A stretch of DNA of 64,000 nucleotides from Megamerina dolium (GCA_963854835.1 OY978529.1:39428055-39492054), one strand, 5' to 3'; counted from the stretch's first letter, positions 45,590 through 59,790 are shown. Notes: generated from the sequence alone by a model not told the origin. Program-made: numbers and translations.

Positions 45590-46570
45590 ACTAAATAATT
45601 TCAGTTTCAGTTTGATAATTTTTACATTTCGTGTACAAAATATGAAAGTATACCTATAGAAATATAAGTTTCTAAGGGAAGTGGGCGTGGTTTTGTACAA
45701 ATTCTGCCTTATATTTATCAAATATATTCAAGAATTGCTAAATATCAAAGTAGTTATCATGTTTCAGCTTGATAACTTTATAATTTTGTGCGCAAAGTTC
45801 CGAAGCATACCAACAGAAGCAGAAGTTTGCATGGGAGGTAGGCGTGATTTGTATCCGATTCAGGTCATTTTCGGATATAGCTAGTATTTAGTGAATATAA
45901 TAATAGCCAATGAATTGATACGATTATTTTTTTGCTTATAAAGTGAAAAAAATTGTTACGGAAGCATCAGTTTGTATGGGAGGTAGTCGTGTTTGTAATC
46001 CGATTTAGTCTATTTTCGAGTATGTCTGGTAGTTAATAAATGTAATTATACATAGCGAGTTTCAGCTTTATTACTTTATATTTTCCAGCATAAAGTGTGA
46101 AAAACCTCTTTCAACAACATAGTTTGGTATGGAAGGCAACCGTAATTTTCATCCGATTCCACTTAATTTTAAATATTTCTATTAATAAAGGAATTTAATC
46201 ATATGTACTTAGTTTCAGCTTGATTACTTTATATTTTCCTGCACAAAGTGTGAAAAAACCCAATTTAACAACATACTTTTGTATGGAAGGTACGTGTGGT
46301 TTTCTCTCGATTCAGCCCATTTTTGGATATGTCTCTCTGTTAGTAGATATAATTATATGTACCAAATTTCAGTTTAATAACTTTATATTTGCATGGGGAA
46401 AATGTGAAATCATAGATTCAACAACATACTTTTGTATGGGAGGCAATCGTAATTTTCATCCGATTCTACTCATTAAAAATTGTTTCTATTAGTTAAGAAA
46501 TTTAATTATATTTAGCAAGATTTAGCTTGATTATTTTACAAAGTGTGAAAGTATGCTATGGTTACGTCCA
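45590..46570 (+). repeat. 153-bp tandem repeat array 6
   Basis: Cores of the TATGGGAGGTAGGCGTG type occur near 45670, 45828, 45974, 46127, 46280 and 46434, spaced about 146-158 bp. Between them lie TTTCAGCTTGATTACTTTAT and GCACAAAGTGTGAAAAAAC blocks. Confidence 0.87.
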
Positions 46571-46962
46571 TTCTGTCATCATATTAATTTTATATATTCG
46601 ATGGGTTTATACTTTTGGCTACAAATTTAGTAAATTACACACCTGAAAATATTAAAATATCCTTTCCAGCTCAATTGAAATATTCCATAAATTAGTTCAT
46701 CCAAAAGCATCTTTAAAGCTAATGCCCCTATTGCGGTTCACAACTTTTGTAACAGTTTGGTCGCCGTCGAGAAATTCATATTGCCGTTCTCAACTCGACT
46801 GGCGGCTGATTTTTTTGATTGTGTTCATTATTTTTGTGGTATTGCCGTTTGCAACTCTGTTTCAGTTTGGTCGACAAGCACGTTAAATATACACCACTGC
46901 TCATAAGCAGTTGTGTTTGCATCAGTTGCAGTTTACTTTAAACTAATAAAGCCAAAAATAAT

Positions 46963-47099
46963 GGAGAGATCGTAAGTAATAATTAGCTTGGCTTCATATA
47001 GTAATTTCTCAACATTTTATACATTTTCAGAAGTTTAAAAATTACAACCAAAGCTCAGTTTGAGAGGCTTGTTCAACTAATGGACCAGAATCCAAGCTA
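46963..47099 (+). pseudogene. Remnant of Harbinger second (Myb/SANT- or MADF-like) ORF
   Basis: ATGGAGAGATC is followed by GTAAGT. After a short AT-rich intron-like stretch and TTTTCAG come codons for SLKITTKAQFERLVQLMDQN and PS, then a stop near 47099. The LVQLMDQNP word resembles the DNA-binding partner protein that Harbinger elements encode beside the transposase. It is too short to assign firmly. Confidence 0.45.
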
Positions 47100-47219
47100 A
47101 CAAAGTAGACGTGAATCTAAGAAAATAAGATTTTTTTTTTAAATAATTTAAGTTATCTTCCATTTACCAAAGAGACTGAAATGAATTTAAAAAATAAATA
47201 AGATATAAATTTATTGAGC

Positions 47220-47680
47220 TTGGAAAGAACGCATTATATTATTTCTGATACTCCTTGCAGCGTCTGTTTCGTCTCCAATACATCTAATACTTCTTTTAAA
47301 ACAAGTGACATTGTAGATTGAGCCACTCCTATATTGAAGTCATTGCCGCTGCTCTTCTGGTAGCTTCCATCAGCGAAAAATCTAAGAGCAGCACACAATT
47401 TCAATATTGGTGGTATAGATACGACACGCACAGATTTCTTGAAATGGTCTTTTACGTCATCCAGCAAAAAGCAAAATGCCTCTTTGCTCAGTCGAAAATA
47501 GCTAATAAATCTATAAAAAAATTTATTATTTGCTTTTATTTATTTTGAACAATATTTATACTTTTCGCTAGGTAGTTCAAGAGGGTTAGAGTCATCACGA
47601 ATTTTTCTCCGTAAGCGTAGCTAATCAATTTTCGCGTCTTCGTTTTCATCTTCATAAAACAAATCTACACTAATATCCAT
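47220..47680 (-). pseudogene. PIF/Harbinger transposase N-terminal fragment
   Basis: The ATG (complement of 47678-47680) opens MDISVDLFYEDENEDAKID, then an in-frame TAG. LRLRRKIRDDSNPLELPSEK follows, a typical Harbinger N-terminal block. After a short frame change comes the frame from about 47467. It has LLDDVKDHF, VSIPPILKLCAALRFFADGS and NDFNIGVAQSTMSLVLKEVL, the helix-turn-helix region before the catalytic DDE domain. The DDE domain is absent, so the protein cannot transpose DNA. Confidence 0.82.
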
Positions 47681-47906
47681 TTTAAATAATTTTCACAGCA
47701 AAACACAATTGTATATTTCCTTAATTTTTACTTTTAATCGACCACTTTTCTGTCATAAGTGATATTTTAAGCTGGTAACGCCATAACAATTTCAACCGAA
47801 AACAGTGGTGTACCACAATACCAAAAAATAGTTTGGTCTTGTTGAAGTCGGGTCGACTCTAAGACGACCAAACTGGGTTGAGTGGTGAACCGCAATAGGG
47901 GCATAA

Positions 47907-50500
47907 ATATCGTACATTCTTATGCAAATAAGAGATTTGCTTGTTTTCAATTTCATTGCAATTGAAAACAATGTGTGAATACTTTTAGGAGTAAATTGTA
48001 CGATGATAACAACAATACTATTAGTCAACAATAATAAGTAATAGCGTATTTGTGCATTCAAAATAGCACTAACAACGCTTTTACTCTCTCTCTCTCTCTT
48101 CATGGCTGTTTGTTTATGTGCGTAGAACGCCTGTCAATATGCAAACATACACAACAATTATTAACGCACTGACGTAATGCCATTAAATTTTACTTCACAA
48201 CACACATGTACACAAACACAAAACACTCACACACTGACACACACCGTAATACCAATTTATGCATGAAATATTGGCGGCTACGGACTTTGGGTTTATAAAC
48301 GTAAACTATATGTATTCACATTGTGTTGGTTGAATGGGTTGCGTGTACGCATGTGTGTGTGTGTGTGTGTGTGATCTAGAATGACATGTCACACATATGT
48401 GCTAAATTCGTGCATAATTTTAGGTGGCAGAGACAGCGTAAGTGCGTAAGTGGCGCCAACATTTGACAACATTTGGTTGGCGTGAATACATAAGCGTATT
48501 TGTGTGTGTGTGTATGGTATACGTTTGCATATTTTGTGTCAAATATATATACAAGCGTTTGTATGTATGTTACGTATGTTTCGATGTGAATATCAACAGA
48601 ATGAGGTCGTTAATGTTACGGCTGTTGAAGATAATAAATTTTTCAGGGCAGCAAAAAATTTCTCACAGCCAAAAACTATTATTTTGACAGTCGTGTTGTA
48701 TGACAAATTGTGGCAAAATAATATAGTAGGTGTAAAAGAGAACCACGTATGTACTATATGACGATATGAGTGTGCATCTGTGCGCTTATAATTATGCAAT
48801 GTCATTTGTATTAGATGTGGCAAATGTATTGACTCTATTGTGTGAATTTTTGTTTGTTGATTTTGTTTTCCTGTTCTACAAAATAAGTGTGCAACAATTG
48901 CAGGAATATATTTACAAATATGGTAAATGTAGTGTCTAGATTACGGTGGTCCTCAATTGATGATTTTAGAACTCATTTAAATACGTAACCAGTTTAAGTA
49001 TCTAAATAAAATATTGTGCGTATGACGTATATTGGCATGTATGAGTTTCAATATTTTTGCACGCAATTTTGTCATTGATTTTTCGATGCATTAAAGAACG
49101 AATAATGCGCAGGGTATGCAGCCTACCTTTCAGGCAGATATACACAATTTAATGCTTGCAAACACATTATCATTCTATTTATTATGATTAATATAATATA
49201 CTCTATATAAACTATTTTTCAAAAAAGAAAAAAAGCAATAATAATAATAATAATAAAAAATGAACAGCTATACTACAGCAAAAGCTAAACTGTGTTTGCA
49301 AAACTTTATTTTGCAATGATGAGCAATGAGCTTTGCTGTCATTCATCGTCGCAGCAACAATTTCAAATTCAACAAAACTCATAAATAATAAATTATGCGC
49401 TACAATTTATGCTATACATATACAAATGCTGTTGTATTATGTATGCATGCATACATATGTATTTGGTGTGCCATAGCACACACTTTCTGCATACGTATAT
49501 GTGGTGCATACATACATGCCATATGTTGATGTTGATGCTTATATGTATGTGCATCTGAGTGGGAGAAGAAATTTAAAATGCAAAAAAAAAAAAACTGAAA
49601 AAAAAAAATTATAAATGTTTGGCATATATTTAGGCTTCTTTGTGTTAATTCCTTAGCTTCTCGACATGTGTTGCATTGTCAAATAGAACTACATATATAA
49701 AATTGAGAGTAAGCAATAAATGGGTTTTGTATGTAAGACTGAATGTGCTTAAAAATTAATGTGAATATATACTGCCGTATATATTTTTTGCATATATTTA
49801 ATAAGATATAATGCGCAACTAAAAGTATGCTTCAAAATTTTTTTATTTTAATTTCTCAAGTTCTAACAAAGAGAAACTCAGACAGAAAGTGCTAAAAGGT
49901 GAGTAAGTATTCGAAAAAAGAATGTTTCTCTGTTAGAGACAATGAGAGCAAGGAAGAAAGAGCAATATCAAAAAAGAAAGAGAACAAAAGAGCGCGAGAG
50001 AGTGAGAGAGAAAAGTACTTAATTTACTCTTTGGTAATTTTTAGTACAATAAATACTTGCAACATATGCATTTTCAAGTATGCGTAAATTTGGAATAGAT
50101 ACCTAGTCTATGTATATATTGCTGTATGCTTGAGTATATTCGAAAATGCATATCAAATTTTTTTGTAGATTTTTTTTTTTTTTAAATACTTGTCGATAAG
50201 TATAACCTTTGAAGTGTGTGCGTATAGACAATGTGCATATTCAGGTGGACTGCCTTTTATGATATGTAAATTGAATATACACAATAAGGCATACATTTAG
50301 GGGATGAGATGCGGCGCTGTATAATTTTGGCATAACAATGGGCCAATTGTTCTGACCTATATATTATGCTCACTAGTGTGAAATGTTGCTTTAAACTAAA
50401 GATATGGAAGAAGAACTTGCCTGTTTGTTACCTCTTGGCATGATAACTGCCGAAGGAATTATGTGATGTAGTTGAAAATAGGCACATAAGATTATTTTGA
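47907..50500. other. Intergenic sequence with microsatellites
   Basis: Contains CT (about 48083-48098), GT (about 48353-48374) and ATA/AAT (about 49237-49256) tracts and GA-rich DNA near 49945-50010. No gene is recognised. Confidence 0.5.
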
Positions 50501-51790
50501 ATAAGAAAAGGAAGAGTTCGTAAATTGTTGAAATCGGATAGAGACAAAGTGTGAAACTCACACCCACCTTCCATAGAAAAGTATGTTATAAATGTGTCTT
50601 TTCACATTTTGCTCACGAAAATAAATAGCTTTTAAACTACACTTTAGAATTTATAGCTAGTCGAAACTCAGAATTAACATATACGAATATGGGCATTATT
50701 GGTTGACAATTACACCTACTCCCCATACAAAAGTATATTATTGAATGTATGTTTTCACACTTTAAACATGAAAATATATAGTTATCGAGCAAAAAATTGG
50801 TATACAAAATTTTTCTTATTAGATGTAAACAGATTTATTAAAAACTGGGTGTAATTGGATGAAAAACCACGTCTACTTCTCATACAAAATTATATTGTTG
50901 TATGTATGTTTCCATACTTTGAACTCGAAATTATCGAGTTATTAAGCTAAAACTCGGTGCAAATGAATATATTTACTAATTAATTGATATGTTTGAAAAT
51001 GAGCTAAATTGAATTGAAATTACGACAGTCTCTTATACAAAATTATGGACATGTTTATATACTTTGCACGAAAATATCAAGCTATTGAGATGAAACTCGG
51101 TGCATATCACTTTATTTAGTAACTAATTGATATATTTAACATTCAGATGAATTGAATTAAAATTTCATCTACTTGTCATACAAATATATGCTTTCGTATG
51201 TATATTTTTTCACACCTAGTGCACAAAAACATTAAGTTATCAAACTGAAACTCGGTACATGTTATTATATTGAGTAACTTCTTGATATATAAAAAAATGA
51301 TTGGAATCGAATACAAGTTAAGCCTACCTCCCATACAAAATTATGTTTCCATATGCTGTTTTTCACACTTTGTGCACGGAAGTATAAAGTTATCGTGCAA
51401 AAAATATGTGCGTGTAAGTATATCTACTCAGAATATAACATATTCAAAAATGAGATAAATCGGGTAGAAATCACACCTACCTCCCATACAAACTTATGCT
51501 CTTGTATCTATATTTGTATAGTTTGCGCACAAAAGAGTTGAGATATCACGTAAAAACTTAGTATGTGTGATTATTTTTGCTTGGGAATATACCGGTGTAA
51601 TAATGGACGCAATTGGTGTAAAATCGTGTTTACAATTCAATGTACTTTGCTCGTGGCCATATAAACCTGTAGGACTGTGGCCCTATATAAACGACTATTT
51701 TTATCAAGATGAGAGCATGTTTGAAAATCGGCGTTTTTAGGATAAAAAAAAACAATAAAAATTCCCATATGTTCAGAACAAAAGTACTGG
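50500..51790 (-). repeat. 153-bp tandem repeat array 7
   Basis: Reverse-strand cores (CYCCCATACAAAAKTATR) occur near 50571, 50726, 50881, 51034, 51177, 51333 and 51486, spaced about 143-156 bp. More diverged copies trail to about 51790. Confidence 0.86.
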
Positions 51791-53185
51791 TTTTTCACTG
51801 ATATGCCCCTACCTGCCATCGTGGAGTGTATCGAAATTAAAGTCACAAAGTTCTGTAAAACAATTTAAATCCTTTTGTCTTACAGAATATTTAAAGAACA
51901 TTTTCGAATTTGCTAATAAGTATATCAATACGAAAACTTAATGTCCCAAAGTGCACAAATAGAAATGATAAACATCTACTCATTTGAGTTAAAACCTAAA
52001 ACCGAAAATTGAAATGAAAACAAAAATTTAAAATAACAATCACAAAATAAAACAAAAACCAATAACAAAAGTAAATAAACAAAAGCGTACACAATATGCC
52101 AAGTATTATTGTGAATTATTTCATCTTTTTGGTTTGTAGTATTTTTGTAGTATTTATGTATGGTGTACATTGTATATTTTGTTGACAAAACAAAAACACG
52201 CAATTTCATATAAACACATTCACGAACGATTCACACAGCAAATGGATTTTGATGACCGGTGTGGTATGATTTCCTCTTTTTTTATTTTTTTTTTATTTGG
52301 TATATTTATTTGTTTACCAAAATACCTATTTATATACTATAAGTGTGCGTGTGTGCCTTTGTATATTTTTAGTGGTTTTCCATAGGCTTTCAGCTTAAGC
52401 ACGCAAACCATTTTCACTATCAGCAAAAACTAATAAAAAAGGTGAAAATTTTCGTATATATATATGTATATACGTTATACAATGAGAGCTGAAAACTAAA
52501 AACACAATATATTTTTTTTTTATGATTTTAAGTACTTACATCCAATTGTAGTTGCAATAGTAGTACAAAGAAAAAATTGGGAGTTTAAAATATAGGATAT
52601 TTTTTGCAACAAATTTTGCAAGTTACACAAGCACATTTTCTATTGATTTTTATTTTGTTTTTAATGATTGTAAAATTACGGTATATATCTGAAGCGACCT
52701 TAATCACTGTCGCTTTAAAAATTGGCCAATTTTGAATTATTGTCAAAAATAAATTGCAAAAATATCATATCACTCTTTATGCTAAAATTATTAAATTCAA
52801 GATATACTATACGTTAAGGAATTATGAATCTGAATAAAATTCGGACACTTTAGAGTATGCTTCTTGTGTAACATTCATTGTTTTCGAAGGGAATTTTACT
52901 TTTTGGGCTATCCCACGGGGAACAAAGTTACCAATGTGTTTGTAAAAGGTATTAGAACAAAAACAATTTAGAAATTTAAAAATTATTTTAAATTAGTATA
53001 GTGGGACAAAATATCGAAAAAATTTCACCAAATTTATACCCAAAACAGCCATTTAAAATGTACGAAAAAAAAAAAAATCGATAAAAATAGATATCGTAAA
53101 TATATCAATATACCTTATTTATATATTTTTCATAAAGATTTGTTTTTTACAAAGGCAGCATGTTATCCATGCAGAAAATCTATAG
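51791..53185. other. Intergenic sequence, nothing recognised
   Basis: AT-rich. No recognisable gene, RNA or TE domain. Confidence 0.5.
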
Positions 53186-53760
53186 GTACGACCGCGGTCC
53201 CAAAACTAACCGGCCTAACAAAGAAAACACAAAGAATATGTTTCCTTATTTCTCAACATAATCTCCTTTTAGTTCTATACACTTTCCCCAGCGATATTCT
53301 GTAGTTTCGATACCCTGTTTATAGTATGAACTGTCTAGCTCATTAAAACAGCCATCTACCGCAGACTCCACCTCTTCATTGTTTGCAAATCTTCCACCAC
53401 AATGCCATTTTTTCAACTTTGGAAATAGCAAATAATCCGAAGGAGCTAAATCTGGAGAATAAGGTGCGTGCTGAAACAATTTGAGATTAAACTCATTGAT
53501 TTTGGCCATCACAATAGCGGATGTGTGAATTGTCTTGATGAAACAACACTTTCTTTTTCGCCAATTGCGGCCTTTTTCCTTTAATTTCATCACTGAAACG
53601 CTGCAACAAATTAGCATAATACTCGCAGTTGATTTTTTTTTTCCTTTTTTGAAGATAATCGATAACAATTATCCCACGTACATCCCAAAAAACAGACGCC
53701 ATAAACTTGCCTGCAGATGGAACGGTCTTCTTCTTCTTTGTACACGAATCTCCCCTTTCA
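53186..53760 (-). pseudogene. 5'-truncated mariner, transposase C-terminal half
   Basis: On the minus strand the frame near 53735 reads TVPSAGKFMASVFWDVRGII, VIDYLQK and CEYYANLLQRFSDEIK, then VLFHQDN (second catalytic Asp). A frameshift follows, then AKINEFNLKLFQHAPYSPDL and APSDYLLFPKLKKW (third Asp region), ending ELKGDYVEK with a stop at 53246. SPDLAPSDY with this spacing is a standard DD34D mariner, different from the DD41D copy at 41.5 kb. The N-terminus, first Asp and 5' inverted repeat are missing. The 3' limit is estimated. Confidence 0.88.
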
Positions 53761-53929
53761 GTCCACAGTATGCATGGTAGGGGCGAAGTGGAGTGAATTG
53801 TGTCAAAGTGGCGTCAAAGTGGAAAATATTTTGAGAAATTCACGAAATAAAAAAAAAAATAAAAATAAAAATAAAAACAAAAAGCTTCCCACGAATCCTA
53901 CCGATCATTATCAATTTTTGTTTGCAACA

Positions 53930-54560
53930 TTTTCTTCCAACATACTTACTCTCTATCTGAGCTGCTTGGAGGGAACCGTATATGAAAAGCATATAAAATC
54001 ACCTGAAAATCTACAAATACCTATATAGCTGTCCAGGAATCACCCCGGAGGGATCAACTGTCTGAACAATCTCTATTAATTTTTTCTTCGCATCCTCTAT
54101 GCATTAAATTTCACTCTTACTCTCTCAGGGTGTCTCCAAAAAAAAGAGTAAATTATATATCCATCTATTTTTACTCTATTTTTCTTAGTGGGCTTTCATC
54201 TAAAATGAATATAAAAAAAAACACATAAAAATTGACAAATACACATATAGCTGCTAAAGAATCGCATCCAGAAGGGTACGATGCAGGATGACTCCCCTTA
54301 GTTTTTTCTCCATGTTTTTTTTTACACATATTCATCCTCTATTTACCCTACCTCTTAGGAGGGTCTCCATATAAAATTGAAGTTTTCATTGTCTCCCTTC
54401 CACTTACGAGATGCCTCTAGAGGGGTATTACCGACCTCCATTTACATTAACTGTTCAACATTTTTTCCATGCTTACTGACTCTCTACTTTGTAGGGCAGC
54501 CCCTTATCAAATAAACCGAAAAACAGGTGGTAGTCGACAAATAACCCAGTGGCTTTCCTG
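53930..54560 (+). repeat. Degenerate tandem repeat, CTTAGGGGGGCTGCCAT-type unit, copy 1
   Basis: Units of roughly 130-170 bp contain a CTTRGGRGGGYTGYCATA-like block, AAAATGAAYRYAAAAA, CGACAAATA.CC and AGCTGYCCA.GAATC. They lie near 53960, 54125, 54190, 54350 and 54490. The same family occurs at 62.4-63.5 kb. Confidence 0.6.
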
Positions 54561-55730
54561 GTTGGGAAGTAAAAATGATTCGAGCGTCTTTTATCGGTTT
54601 CATTGAGTACGAATGATATTTAAAGTTTATTAAGGCTAGGTCGATCATTTCAGAGGGATTCTTTTCGAGATCAGAGGGAGCATTTTCTGAAAGTCTCTCT
54701 TCAATCTTCATCAATAGTGCTATTATAGAAGTTATTTGCGGTCTTATACAAACAGCGCGAAAAGAAGAAAGATATTATTTTTGTTAGAATTTGGCAACTC
54801 CCCAATGGATTGCCATTTCAAATACGGGGCGTACATTTGAGTGGAACATTACGATTATGTGATGACTGAATAAGTAGCAATTGCGTGCCATTAATTTAAA
54901 GATTTTTCACACTGTTTGTGTGTATACGACGAATATTTTATATAGTACAAGCATGTCCACCCATTCACTTGAGCACTCACTATCTCACACTCATATTGAA
55001 TATTTTCGCATGTATGTTTATACATATCAACACATGCTAATATACTTAAACATGAATGCACGCAAAAAGCAAACATCTTAATATACATATTCAATGGGAA
55101 AAAGAGAATGGTGACCAATCGTTTTCATTTCTTTTACATTTCATTAAAATACACACACACACACACACTAACATGAAGGTATGTATATATACTTATAGTT
55201 TTCTTTTCAAGTCTACTCGATCCACTTGATATGAGTTAACCAACCGACCACGTCATTGCTGATTTTGTATGTCGTTGTCAGAAAAATCACAAAAATGGAA
55301 TGAAAAACTTTGGCGGATTTCCTACTTTATGTTTTGTATACTTTTTTGCTTTACAGCAGCGTAACAATGTCCTTGAAAATTAATTGGAATTTTACTATGA
55401 GAATATATGTTTATGAGTGTGTGTGTGTGTGTTGGTGAGAATTGGTGGGGGAGAGTGAGAGAGTAAATTGAAAAATTGAATTTGTAAATTGAAATTAGAC
55501 GTTAACACGAATTGTTGCACTCAATTGCTTGATGTTGATTCCTTTCGTTTTTGTTCTTACTCTATTGCGGGTGGTTAGTTCGTTTCGTTAGCCGGATATA
55601 TGTGTGCGTGAATGATAGCAATGATTTGCTACTTATGAATTGGTTAAAGTTATTAATGTGTATACTAGTATAAGAATTCTTATATGACAGGGTTTTTCAA
55701 TTATTATTCGATTTGTTAGAGAGTGGTTGA
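54561..55730. other. Intergenic sequence, nothing recognised
   Basis: Contains (CA)n at about 55152-55168 and (GT)n at about 55418-55431. No gene is recognised. Confidence 0.5.
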
Positions 55731-57000
55731 CAAATTTTAACTATTGTCATAAAGGCTCAAGACTGCCATTTGTCCGTTTGTTTTCACGATAACTGGCGTA
55801 ATTAAAAAGCAATGGAGCCAAAAATTGGTACACAATATTATTTTCAACAAGCAAATCAATTGGTTTAAGAATGGGTGAAATCGAATGATAACTACTCCTA
55901 CCTCTCATATAAAAGTGTGTTTTTGAGTTTAACAATGTTTTCATACTTTGGTCATATAAAAATGATGCTATCAGACTAAAACTAGGTAGTTAAGTTTATT
56001 TTTACTAGAAAACAAACATATTTAAAAATGGGTGTGATTGGATAGAAATTACGGTTATCTTCCATACAAAAGTATGCTTTCCACTGATAGTTTTGACACT
56101 CTGCACATGAAAATACAAGCTATCAAGTTGAAACTTGGTATATAAAATTTATTTACGAATCTATATATCAATTTCAAAATAAATGAAATCGGATAAAAAC
56201 TACTCTTGCCTCCCATACAATATTTGTGTTTTCGAATATAGCTTTGCACACTTTTCGCACGAAAATAAAAAGATATGGCACTAAAATTTAGTGCATACAA
56301 TTATTTTCACTAGCAAATGATTTACTTAAAAAATGAACAAAATCTGATGAAAACAACTCATATCTCCCATACAAAATTATGGTTTCGTAGGAACTTTGTC
56401 CGCGAAAATATAAAGTTATCAAGCTTGAACTTAGTATATATGATTACATTTGATACTAAATATATCGATTTAAGAATGAGCAAATTCGGATGAAAATCAT
56501 TTCTATCTCCCATACAAAAGTTCGTTTGCGTTTGTATCTTTTCACACTTTGGGTGTGAAAATATCATACTATCAAGCTATGAAACTTACTACGTATGATT
56601 TTATTCACTAATTATTATTTATGCTTGAAAGTAAGCTGCGTGGATTGATTATCGCACCTACCTCCCATACAAATGTATGCATCCGAATGCATCACATCAC
56701 ACATTGAGTACGAAAATATAAAGTTATCAAGCTGAAATTTAGTAAATACGGTTAGTTTTACTACTAAATATAGAAGTATCAAAATGGGCGGAATCGCATG
56801 AAAATTACGAGCACCTCCCATACAAAAGTTTGTTTTCGTTTGTATATTTTTACACTTTGCGCTTAAATATATAGAGCCATCAATCTGATACTTCCTACAC
56901 ACAATTGTATTTATTATTGAAGAGACAAGTTTGAAAATGGGCGAAATCGGTTAAAAACCACGCCTACCTCTCATACAAAAGTATGCCTAATTGAACTTTT
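55730..57000 (-). repeat. 153-bp tandem repeat array 8
   Basis: Opens with a GCCATTTGTCCGTTTGTTTT head-like block, then about eight monomers. Cores (CCTCCCATACAAAAGTATG) occur near 55905, 56060, 56213, 56368, 56510, 56666, 56819 and 56970. One of the longest and most regular arrays. Confidence 0.87.
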
Positions 57001-59790
57001 GTCCTTCTGTCAAATAAATTTTTCTGAAATATAACTCAAGAAATGTTGAGAAACACTGATTAACAAATATATGCATGCAGGCGAATTGATTGCTTTTCAT
57101 GCAAAAGCATACAAACAAGCATAAGTAGGTACAATATGTGTTCGAACACATATTGAAAGCATATATGTATGTACATGTATTGTACATTGACCATGTCGAG
57201 TTAATGAAAAGCTTTCGTGTCATTTTCATTTTTCATTTCATACATATGAAAAGAGAAGAAAACAAGGGGGGAAAAAAACGAAAGCTTATGATTAATTAGT
57301 GAAACAGAGATTTTGATCAATTTCCTTATTTCAACGAATGATGAGTGGGTGGGTTTCGAAAAGGTGAATTCAAAAAAAAAAAAAAAAAAATAAAAATAAA
57401 TAAATAAATAAAAAATAAAAAATAAGAAAATAACAAAAATAACACAGATAAAATATTACGATAAAATATTGTATTTGATTGATCTTTTTTGATTCTATTC
57501 ATAGCTCGAAGTGTTAGTATAAGCAATCAAGATTATGAACACGTTTTCGATTTGGATTTATTTTTTCGCGTGTGATAATTTCTTATCGAACAAATGTGCT
57601 ATTGATAAATTATATTTTATTCAAATTTTGTCATAATCTTTTTGCGGTCTCTTTTTTTTTACATCATTATTGAATGATTATCAAGCATATTATGAGCTAT
57701 CTCTATATACATAAGCTGTTTGTATGATGAAAAATAAATCTTTCTATTTTCAAAGAATTCATATGTAAAATTATTAGAAATTATTTGTATTACTCACAGC
57801 CACCATCAAAACCTTTATAATATGTAGTTCCCAGAAAAGGTAAGTGATTTTCTGATAGCTAAATTAGTAGAAGCTACTGAGCAAAAAAATTCTAAGAATA
57901 ACCGATTAAATTAAAATGGTTATGTATTGATATATTTTCTAGATTTTCAGCAATATAGGAAAGTTTTCTCTTCATATAACCAGAAGAGTCAGTATTAAAA
58001 TCGTCACGAAGTCATCTGATAATATCAGCAAATGATAGAGTAATCTTATAATGATATTGTCAACTACATTAAGAAATTGTAAAATATTCATTTAACCACA
58101 AAACCAATTTGATTGTGAATTTCTTAATTTATTAACAAAACCACAACTTTCTATACTTCATCGCAATTTCTGTAATCTTCTATTTTAATCACACACTGCC
58201 ACATATTCAAAATTGTGTGTGTGTGTGTGTGTGTGCAAAAATACACATTTCACTTTTTTAGTTTATTACGACCACTACACACTTGCCGGTTACAAATTAA
58301 ATATTACAGGTTAAATACCATAGGCGCTCATTATACTGCTTGCCACAATTAAACCAAACAATTGTGCGCTCTGGAAAACGAGGCAAAAACGAAGAAAAAA
58401 AATAATATATATATATATAGAAAAATAAGAAAGAAATTAAAGAGAACCGGAATAATGTCATGAAAATACTTTGCATAAGAAAAAAAAAACTAGACTTGTG
58501 TAAAAGCATTTACGATCGCACACACGCATATATTTATTTCTTTTCCACCTATTCATTATGTGCATGAGTATTTTTCTTGTTGTTATTCCATATTATTATG
58601 ATTATTCTTTTCATCGTTGTATGTTCATACACACAGAGTTAGGTAGTGTCTGTTTATAGTGCAAATATTTCATAAGCTTCAAACTAATTAAAATTACAAT
58701 ACGAACAATAACAATACGAACAAAAACTATAACAAATGAAAGGTGGTGGCTGACAAAAAAGTACACAAAAATATATTTATGCACAATAGAAAAAAGAGCA
58801 ATATGAACAGTGGGGTTGCACAATGGTTTTTAGTTCTTATAAATAATAACTAAAAATCGTACTATAATGGAGATATTTCTTGCCTTAGTTCAACAAGTAA
58901 AGTTTAATTGGAGCTAAGAGATGGGTAGAACAAGAGCTAGGCCCTCAGTCAGCAGTCGATTGTGCGGCGACAGTGAAATTACTGTATGTTGTACGGAATT
59001 AGCATATGGCGATCATTTTCTTAATTTCATTAATTGCCATTGAAAAATGAAGATCTGAAAAAAAGTAATATGAATTTCGATTCTCTAGCTCAAAATCTTA
59101 AATAAAGAGCAATCAATTAAAATAAGTGGAAAATTTCCCCTTATTTCTAAAATAAAATTTTAATTTTAAGAACAATTTAGGTCCAATAAAGCTACTTTCA
59201 AATTGGTTCAAATTTTGACAAAGTCAAAGTAAGTAAATTCATTCGAGCAAGGAACCTGTGCTCTTTCTGTTAGCGGAAAAATGAATGTAAATAGAAAATC
59301 TTGGAAAAAAATTAGAAGAAAGTATAAGATTAGATTAAGTTGCATGTAAGTAAGTTGCGTGTTTTTTAAAGCCTGGGCTTAGCTGTTCATGTTTATCATA
59401 GGATATATTCGATGGTGTGGAGGTTAAATAATGGATTGTCATCATTCTATCGTTGTTATTGCAAATTGATATAAAATAAATATGAATATGATACTCAACC
59501 CTTTCGGTAGGAAGTAAATTTCTATTGACTTATAATTAATCTATAAATCCTATGTTTTACAATGTGGAGTTTCTGGACAAATGTCTCATGAATACGTTTG
59601 TCCTTCATGAAAAGTAATAGGTGATTAGATGAGTCCTTTTTAAATGATGCAAATTAATTTGAACTAACATATGCATTTCTATTAATCCCGCTGCTATCTT
59701 TACTGAGTAAAATCAATTTATACAAATATGAAAAGTTTACGTGGATAATATCTACCCAGCTTATTTACCCTACATTATATCAGATAGACA
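57001..59790. other. Intergenic sequence, nothing recognised
   Basis: AT-rich. Contains A-runs near 57372-57420, (GT)n at about 58216-58236 and AT at about 58406-58420. No recognisable gene or TE. Confidence 0.5.

Larger units (their letters stand above)
46723..47903. mobile_element. PIF/Harbinger element, internally deleted
   Basis: The ends share an exact 19-bp inverted repeat, TGCCCCTATTGCGGTTCAC, flanked on both sides by TAA (46720-46722 and 47904-47906). The 3-bp TWA duplication is diagnostic of PIF/Harbinger. Beyond the repeat, CAGTTTGGTCG recurs inverted at both ends. At 1181 bp it is short for the superfamily. It holds the start of a minus-strand transposase and a short plus-strand remnant of a second ORF, so it is non-autonomous. 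Confidence 0.9.

Noticed and set aside
58297..58509. Possible small exon on the minus strand (PRFPERTIVWFNCGKQYNERL)
   Set aside because: Less simple than its surroundings, but I see no clear splice sites, partner exon or family match.
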